Positions 59,301-64,000 of a stretch of 64,000 nucleotides of DNA are shown in pieces. A model generated the notes under the pieces. That model saw only the letters and a list, made by a program, of their open reading frames with translations. It was not told the origin of the DNA and made no database searches. Both the position numbers and the translations under genes were made by a program. The first letter of the stretch is position 1, and every line of letters begins with the position of its first letter. The DNA is from Apus apus (Eukaryota > Chordata > Aves > Apodiformes > Apodidae), in assembly GCF_020740795.1 (NCBI RefSeq), contig NC_067291.1:18571780-18635779 (forward strand), given 5' to 3'.

Positions 59301-62067
59301 AAGCTTTTTTGTAATGAAAACAGCATCTCTGGAAACAGGCTGACCTGACCTGGATGCTGGGATTCAACTGGAGGAGAGGGAATGGAGCCCACACTCTGGA
59401 ATCACCATCCCCAGACACAAGAGCAGTGCTGTCCTGTGGCTTATTCCCACCTGATTTTTATTTCCACCCCATAAAAATAACAGCAAGGAGCTCATGAGAA
59501 GACATTCCATGGAGCAACATGGGGATGCCCAAGGGGTAAGCCTGGCCCCAGTCTGGGGCTGCTTGTGGCCTGGGAACCACAATGGGATCAGGATGGCATC
59601 AGGATGGGGATAAGAGGCAAAGAGCAGCTTGCTGAACTGGGGAGCATGTCACTGCAGGTCACACCGTGTGGGATTTTAACATAATGCAAAAGTAGCCCTT
59701 TTTCCCCCAGAAATGAAACACTCTCTGAAAATCATCACTTCTAGAGACATTTTCCATTTTCCGTGATGTTTTCTGACTTTTTTTTTTTTTCCCCAGGAAG
59801 TATTTATAAAAACTCCTGTTGGAGCTGGCTGTCAGCACTCTCAATGCACCAAATGGAAAGCCTGACTTATCTCACCAACCCCAACTTTTCAACACATGGC
59901 AACAAGTGAAGAATTAGCTCAGTAAAACACCTGCAGGGAGATTAGATGCAAAACAACACCACCAGATCAAACCTTGCCAAAAAAGGAGCAATTTAGAATA
60001 ACTTTGCCCCGTTTTGAGTTGCTCCAGAGGGAAAAAAAAACAACACTTTTTTTTTTTTTCTTTCTGCTATGCTTGGAGCTAATAAATTTGGAAACATCCC
60101 CCCCAAGTGAGGTTACACTTACTTTGCCTCCAAAGCCAAGGCGATGATGCCGGCCACCATGGGGGCGGACACAGAGGTGCCGGTGTGGCTGTCAGTGCAG
60201 CGGTGCCGGAGGTCGGTGGTGACCTGCAGACACATTTGGCACATGAGAAAACACCCCTGCTTACATTTCCCTTTGCTCAAAGGTGTAAAAATTATTTGAA
60301 AGGAGGGGGAAAAACCCCAAAACCAGTCAATTTTGCTGTGGGGCAACTGAAGGAAAAGCTCTGGATGCAGCGGTGTGAGAAGGGCAGGGCTGGCATGATT
60401 ACGGGTGCATGTTGAGCTGTGCCATGTTATACTCCTTCCTTAAAAGCTCCAGCTCCTGGTGTCAGGCAAGAATATTAATTTGCATGGAGGAAAAAGGGAA
60501 AAAAAAATAGAATAAAATCAATCATTTCCAGCTTTGTCATTTCAGGGCAGTGCAGAATGCTTGGGTACCAATAGCTTGGAGAGCAAGTGGGCAAAGAGAT
60601 GCTCCATCGGTTACAGTTTGAAAAGTCTCCTGGATTTTGAGTTAATCTGGTGATTTTTGGAGAGGAGCAGGAACATGTCACACAGTTTCTCCCCGAGGTG
60701 CCCTTGGAAGCTGCTGTTTTGCCCAGAGATGCTCCAGCAGCCCTAGGCTGGTCCTGGCCTCAGCCATGCAAGTGCTCCTCAGTGCCATGAAAACAGCCCC
60801 AACAAGGCACTTGGATTCTGGAAATTAAACCTCGAGGGGCCAAACAAATCACTTCTGAGGAAATCACTTATGAGGAAAGGCTGAGGGAGCTGGGTCTCTT
60901 TAGTTTGGAGAAAAGGAGACTGAGGGGGGACCTCATCAATGTTTACAAATATGTAAAGGGTGAGTGTCAAGAGTTAAGCTTTTTTCAGTGAAGACCAGTG
61001 ATAGGACAAGGAGTAATGGATACAAGTTGGAGCATAGGAGGTTTAAGATGAATATCAGGAAAAATTTTTTTACTGTAAGAGTGACAGAGCACTGGAACAG
61101 GCTGCCCAGAGAGGTTGTGGAGTCTCCTTCGCTGGAGACATTCAAAACCCGCCTGGACGCCTTCCTGTGTGATGTACTCTAGGTGACCCTGCTCTGGCAG
61201 GGGGGTTGGACTAGATGATCTTTCGAGGTCCCTTCCAACCCCTAGGATTCTATGATTCTATGAATTAAAAACAAACAAATGTATTGTAAAAAACACACTT
61301 TTTTGACAAAAAAAACCCTAATTTGAGTGAAAAACTCTCTCCCAGCTCAGGTAAGGCATCATGCTGGTAGGGGATGTTTTACTGCCTGAGGTTTGGGTGA
61401 TGCACAAGGATAAAGGCAACAGGGGTGATGCAATGAAAGGCCTTGCTGGGATGAGACCACAGCAGCTGTTGGGACAGGGCAAATCCAGCCTGGGCTGCAA
61501 GGAAAACTAAGCTAATCCCCTCCTTTACATGCTTCCAGGCTGTTCCTGACTCCAAAAAGTCTCTGCTCCCCATTTAGAGTTGCCACATCCCTGCCAGACT
61601 CCTCCATCCTCCCTCTTTTTTCTCTTTCAGGCTAAAAATCCTCAAAATTCCCTTTTTTTCCTTTTAAGCAAGGGACAGCAAGCCAGCACATTGGGGGACA
61701 AGTAAATATTTGCACGGGTGTCTTTGCAAACCTCCAGCCCCTTTCATGCATTTACCAGGGAAAATGCCACATCCCTGAGCTCTTCCCAAGGAAAGGAGCA
61801 ATTTTGGCCCCACCATTAAAAAAAAAAAACCCATGATGTTGGGGTGAAACTTACTATTTTCCGCTCGTAAAAAGCCCCACTACTGTAGGTCGTGGCAAGG
61901 GTGGAGGCACATTCCTCCAGGTACCAGGGCTTGTAGCCATTCTCAGTGGTGCTGCTGATGGAGATGGTGTAGATGCTGTTGGTGTAGCCATCACAGGAGC
62001 AGTAGTCGCCCTCCCTGCCGCCGTTCCCCGATGCCCAGACAAAAATGGAGCCCAAGCCCCTGCGGCC
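47291..62067 (-). CDS. PCSK6: PCSK6 (PACE4), proprotein convertase subtilisin/kexin type 6, 3' part
   Basis: Secreted, matrix-bound Ca2+-dependent serine endoprotease that cleaves pro-TGF-beta family ligands such as Nodal after paired basic residues. Fourteen exons give 1863 nt in frame, 620 residues plus stop; the 5' exons (signal peptide, propeptide, catalytic Asp and His) lie beyond 64000. Window-relative residues: 1-105 end of the subtilisin domain, with oxyanion-hole Asn15 (SGNGG) and catalytic Ser88 (GTSVSAP); about 140-300 the P domain with RRGDL at 220-224; 301-348 acidic linker; about 350-588 the furin-like Cys-rich repeats; 589-620 the PLAC domain ending CCQTCLMAG. The Cys-rich plus PLAC tail separates PCSK6 from furin and PCSK7, and the soluble ending separates it from the long PCSK5 isoform. 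The third Cys-rich unit seems to lack two cysteines present in human. Confidence 0.97.
47835..47947 (-). CDS. PCSK6: PCSK6 exon m (last Cys-rich repeat)
   Basis: 113 nt: 37 codons between split Arg551 and Ala589. Acceptor CCCCAG, donor GTAAGT. Encodes [20 protein letters not shown] then [17 protein letters not shown]. Confidence 0.95.
48665..48702. repeat. 20-bp direct repeat, two copies
   Basis: AGCCCCTTCCACTGTAGCC occurs twice in tandem within a PCSK6 intron. Confidence 0.8.
48940..49069 (-). CDS. PCSK6: PCSK6 exon l (Cys-rich)
   Basis: 130 nt: 42 codons between split Gly508 and Arg551. Acceptor CCACAG, donor GTACGG. Encodes [20 protein letters not shown] then [20 protein letters not shown] and CK. 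Confidence 0.94.
49252..49337. repeat. Degenerate 22-bp minisatellite
   Basis: About four imperfect copies of a unit like TCCCATCCCAAAAATCCCAG plus CT, in a PCSK6 intron just upstream of exon l. Confidence 0.7.
50358..50449 (-). CDS. PCSK6: PCSK6 exon k (Cys-rich, diverged)
   Basis: 92 nt: 30 codons between split Ser477 and Gly508. Acceptor TGGCAG, donor GTATGT. Encodes [20 protein letters not shown] then [10 protein letters not shown]. Compared with human, the C-X2-C-X3-C-X2-C pattern after this point is cut to a single C-X2-C. Confidence 0.9.
51697..51784 (-). CDS. PCSK6: PCSK6 exon j (furin-like repeat)
   Basis: 88 nt: 28 codons between split Arg448 and Ser477. Acceptor AAAAG, donor GTAAAA. 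Encodes [20 protein letters not shown] then CTACKDGF. More A/T-rich than its neighbours. Confidence 0.95.
52216..52412 (-). CDS. PCSK6: PCSK6 exon i (furin-like repeat)
   Basis: 197 nt: 65 codons between split Arg382 and Arg448. Acceptor CCCCAG, donor GTAAGG. Encodes [20 protein letters not shown] through [20 protein letters not shown]. Confidence 0.96.
52541..52600 (-). mobile_element. CR1 3' end remnant
   Basis: TTTGGGTTGGAAAAGATCTT and AAGATCATCCAGTCCAACCA match a minus-oriented CR1 3' UTR. Short fragment in the intron between exons h and i. Confidence 0.8.
53050..53152 (-). CDS. PCSK6: PCSK6 exon h (Cys-rich domain start)
   Basis: 103 nt: 33 codons between split Gly348 and Arg382. Acceptor CCCCAG, donor GTGAGG. 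Encodes [20 protein letters not shown] and [13 protein letters not shown]. Confidence 0.96.
53692..53871 (-). CDS. PCSK6: PCSK6 exon g (end of P domain and acidic linker)
   Basis: 180 nt: 59 codons between split Gly288 and Gly348. Acceptor CCACAG, donor GTAAGC. Encodes [20 protein letters not shown], then a variable stretch and [14 protein letters not shown]. It joins directly to LCHPECGD; the roughly 13-residue insert of the longer human isoform is not seen. Confidence 0.94.
53872..55848 (-). other. PCSK6 intron f-g
   Basis: 1977 bp, the largest complete PCSK6 intron here. No exon or LINE seen; an A-rich ATAAATA patch lies near 55710-55738. Other PCSK6 introns range from about 430 to 1630 bp. 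Confidence 0.8.
55849..55985 (-). CDS. PCSK6: PCSK6 exon f (P domain)
   Basis: 137 nt: 45 codons between split Arg242 and Gly288. Acceptor TTGCAG, donor GTAAGG. Encodes [20 protein letters not shown] and [16 protein letters not shown]. Confidence 0.96.
56128..56562 (-). mobile_element. CR1 LINE 3' fragment with ORF2 tail
   Basis: Minus-oriented, about 435 bp, in the intron between PCSK6 exons e and f. The minus-strand frame from 56592 to 56209 reads like the CR1 reverse-transcriptase ORF tail ([31 protein letters not shown]). Some of the frame start is host sequence. Nonautonomous, 5'-truncated. Confidence 0.92.
56657..56845 (-). CDS. PCSK6: PCSK6 exon e (P domain, RRGDL)
   Basis: 189 nt: 62 codons between split Lys179 and Arg242. 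Acceptor CGGCAG, donor GTAAGA. Encodes [20 protein letters not shown] and the conserved HPRRGDLQI. Confidence 0.96.
57892..58009 (-). CDS. PCSK6: PCSK6 exon d (catalytic/P-domain boundary)
   Basis: 118 nt: 38 codons between split Val140 and Lys179. Acceptor TTCCAG, donor GTGAGT. Encodes [20 protein letters not shown] then [18 protein letters not shown]. Confidence 0.96.
58438..58541 (-). CDS. PCSK6: PCSK6 exon c (end of catalytic domain)
   Basis: 104 nt: 34 codons between two split ones. Acceptor TTGCAG, donor GTGAGG. Encodes [20 protein letters not shown] then [14 protein letters not shown]. Confidence 0.96.
60123..60223 (-). CDS. PCSK6: PCSK6 exon b (catalytic serine)
   Basis: 101 nt: 33 codons plus AA of Asn105. 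Acceptor CTGCAG, donor GTAAGT. Encodes [20 protein letters not shown] then [13 protein letters not shown]; the Ser of GTSVSAP is the nucleophile. Confidence 0.97.
60850..61263 (+). mobile_element. CR1 LINE 3' fragment, young-looking
   Basis: Plus-oriented, about 410 bp, in the intron between PCSK6 exons a and b. It starts in the ORF2 tail (GAGGAAAGGCTGAGGGAGCT) and includes a 60964-61182 open frame with the CR1 tail motif [20 protein letters not shown]. It ends with CCTAGGATTCTATGATTCTA. Its last 73 bp equal the copy at 27.2 kb. Confidence 0.94.
61855..62067 (-). CDS. PCSK6: PCSK6 exon a (catalytic domain, oxyanion hole)
   Basis: 213 nt, 71 whole codons. Acceptor CTGCAG, donor GTAAGT. Encodes [36 protein letters not shown] and [20 protein letters not shown]. 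Asn15 of SGNGG stabilises the oxyanion. Confidence 0.97.
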
Positions 62068-62195
62068 CTGCAGGCAGAGAGGGGACAGAGGGGGAGAGGA
62101 GGTGATTGAGCAGCCATCTGGGCATAGGAAGGATTAGGCAGGACCCCCTGGCACTGGGATGCTGGTGTGAAATCTGGGTCAGGAGGTCAAACCAA

Positions 62196-62410
62196 TCATC
62201 GAATGGTTTGGGTTGGAAGGGAGCTTGAAGATCACCTAGTTCCAACCTCCCAGCATGGGCAGGGGCACCTCCCACTAGACCAGGTTGCTCTAAGCACCAT
62301 CCAACCTGCCCTTGAAAACTTCCAGGAAGGGGCAGCAACAGTTCCTCTGAGCTACCTGAGCCAGTGTCCCACCACCCTCCCAGCAAAGAATGTCCTCCTA
62401 ATATCTCATC
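62196..62410 (-). mobile_element. CR1 LINE 3' fragment, diverged
   Basis: Minus-oriented, about 215 bp, beginning GAATGGTTTGGGTTGGAAGG and running into the ORF2 tail. Lies in the intron upstream of PCSK6 exon a. Confidence 0.9.
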
Positions 62411-64000
62411 TAAATAGGTTGGAAGAATGGCTCCCATCCTGCCCAGTGCTGAGCCTCCCCAGAGCAGCACCTACAAACATGGCCCTTGGCTCGGTCACCC
62501 CAGTTTGACAGGCAGAAATTCCCTGCAAGGATGGGAGAGCCTCTGGTGATGGGGAATCTTGGTATCTTCCATGGGGTCTCCTGGGGTAAAACACCTTGGG
62601 GGCTCAGAGCCCCTGGACAGGGCAATAAGAGCAGAACTTCCCAGAGCTGCAGGAAGAACCTGCAGGAAACCCCCCAAAACCCCAGTCTCACTCAAGATGA
62701 GCCCCCAAAGCTCCTTGTGAACCCAATCAAACCACCACAAACCTCCTCCCAGCTGATCTTTTAGGTTCCTTTAGTTTTTTTATTTTTTAATCCTGGCCTT
62801 TTCTCCCCACACCTTCTCCATCGCTTGGCAGGAACATCTGATAGGACTGTTCCCACTGGCTACAACCCACCAGGAACCGGGGGGGGTGGGAGGAGTGCAC
62901 CAGGTGCCCAGACCTCCCCAGAGCCGGGGGAAAATCCCACCTGGCAGCAGCAGCCACGATGCCAATGAGGGGGCCCTTAATGAACCCAAGGGTGTGAAGC
63001 TACCCAAACCACTGCCAGGGTTATTCCCAGGGCACCCAGGAATCACCCAGCCGCCTGTGGGGATCCTCAAACAGGGTGTCATGGTCACAATGGAGGAATT
63101 TTTTATTATTATTTTTTTTGGTGACTCGAGGGGAGAATTTTGCAGGAAATGAAGTGGCTGGTTTGCTTCCCTGCCCTGTGAGGCAGGGCTCTCCAGGGAG
63201 GGCGGCTCGCTGCCGGGCTTGGCAGGCGATGGAAGCACAGAGCAGCCGTGGAGAAGCCCCGTCCTCCCCCTGACTGCTGCTGCCACAGAGAGATTTTCAG
63301 CTCTAGCCTGGGCAGATCTGGTGTTTACATCCCTCCCACTGCTCTGCAGCAGCTTCCTCTGCAAAAAAAAAAAAGATAATAATAATAAAAGAGCAGTTTT
63401 GCTCTGGAGGAATTCACTGGGATTTATCGTGGGTTTGAAGTGCTGGAGGGAGAGGGATGGTTTATTACCTGTCTCGCCCTCCTCCTGGGACAGGCTCTCT
63501 GGGCTGACCCTGCCTCTGGATACACGAGCTAAGTCAGGTTCTTCCCCTACTTTATGAAAGTTTTCATTATCTGGGCTGCCTCCCAGCCAAACCGGGTGGG
63601 TATTTCCCTAACAAAGATTAAATAGAGCTGTCTTGGAGCTCTGCAAGAAAAAGTGCAATTGCAAAGGGAATTGTTGCCCTGCCCTGCATCACAAAGAGCT
63701 CGTCCTAGCTTGCCAGCCCACCACGGCTGCTGCCGACACCTCCAGTCCTGCTTTCCAGGCTTTCCTGGATCTCCAAGGCACCAGCATCCCAGCCCACGTG
63801 CTCTGCGCTGGCAGCAACCGTCTGGCTCTCCAACACTAAAATAACACTATCTCTGAAGATGAGCCTTGCCAGACACAACTCAGGCTTTCCCAAGTTACTA
63901 ATAGGAGGAGCAGAACCAGGCACCAACCACTGAAGCTGTGAGGAGACATAACCATGATTCCAATGGGGATCAGGAGACAGGGAGCCCAGCCCTCCCTTGC
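62411..64000 (-). other. PCSK6 intron upstream of exon a, partial
   Basis: No exon encoding the preceding catalytic segment (expected to contain WGPDDDGKTVDGPG-like sequence) is present up to the window edge. An A-rich AAT-repeat patch lies at about 63362-63391. Otherwise nothing recognised. Confidence 0.8.

Noticed and set aside
60964-61182. 72-codon plus-strand frame
   Set aside because: CR1 reverse-transcriptase C-terminal remnant inside a truncated LINE copy.
62068-64000. Search for the PCSK6 exon before exon a
   Set aside because: No frame with the expected catalytic-domain sequence and splice sites was found.
1-64000. CRISPR arrays, bacterial operons, prophage or tRNA genes
   Set aside because: Nothing of this kind was seen; the window is eukaryotic nuclear DNA with split genes and LINEs.

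Overview
The window is vertebrate nuclear DNA, most likely from a bird. It has split genes with GT-AG introns, three CpG-rich promoters, and several truncated CR1 LINEs ending in the 8-bp ATTCTATG tail typical of birds and other sauropsids. Species cannot be told from the sequence. Four genes are readable, all on the minus strand and head to tail: (from high to low coordinate) PCSK6, SNRPA1, SELENOS, CHSY1. This matches the order known from human 15q26.3. I rebuilt the genes exon by exon; every junction listed keeps the reading frame.

Region by region: 1-12876 is CHSY1 intron 2 (exon 3 lies left of the window); 12877-13372 is CHSY1 exon 2; 13373-22436 is intron 1; 22437-22702 is exon 1, in a CpG island reaching about 23.1 kb. 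22.7-30.75 kb is intergenic with one CR1 copy. 30.75-36.46 kb is SELENOS (six coding exons, 192 aa with a UGA-encoded selenocysteine at residue 191) plus a type II SECIS element in its 3' UTR. 36.7-42.68 kb is SNRPA1 (nine exons, 255 aa, the same length as human). 42.7-45.7 kb is the CpG-rich SNRPA1 upstream region and intergenic DNA. 45.75-64.0 kb is the 3' part of PCSK6: 14 exons coding 620 residues from the late catalytic domain to the PLAC domain, with the 5' exons beyond the right edge.

The genes do not form a functional pathway. CHSY1 is a Golgi chondroitin polymerase, SELENOS an ER-membrane selenoprotein of ER-associated degradation, SNRPA1 the U2 snRNP A' protein, and PCSK6 a secreted proprotein convertase. 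Their link is a conserved tandem arrangement, closest between SNRPA1 and SELENOS, where about 250 bp separate the poly(A) signal of one from the start codon of the next.

I did not find a new gene family or an undescribed system. The observations most worth checking are: the complete SECIS/UGA pair in SELENOS; a weak splice donor before the last SNRPA1 exon; an apparent loss of two cysteines in the PCSK6 Cys-rich domain; a pair of overlapping, mutually exclusive hairpins in CHSY1 intron 2; and two CR1 copies with identical 3' ends.
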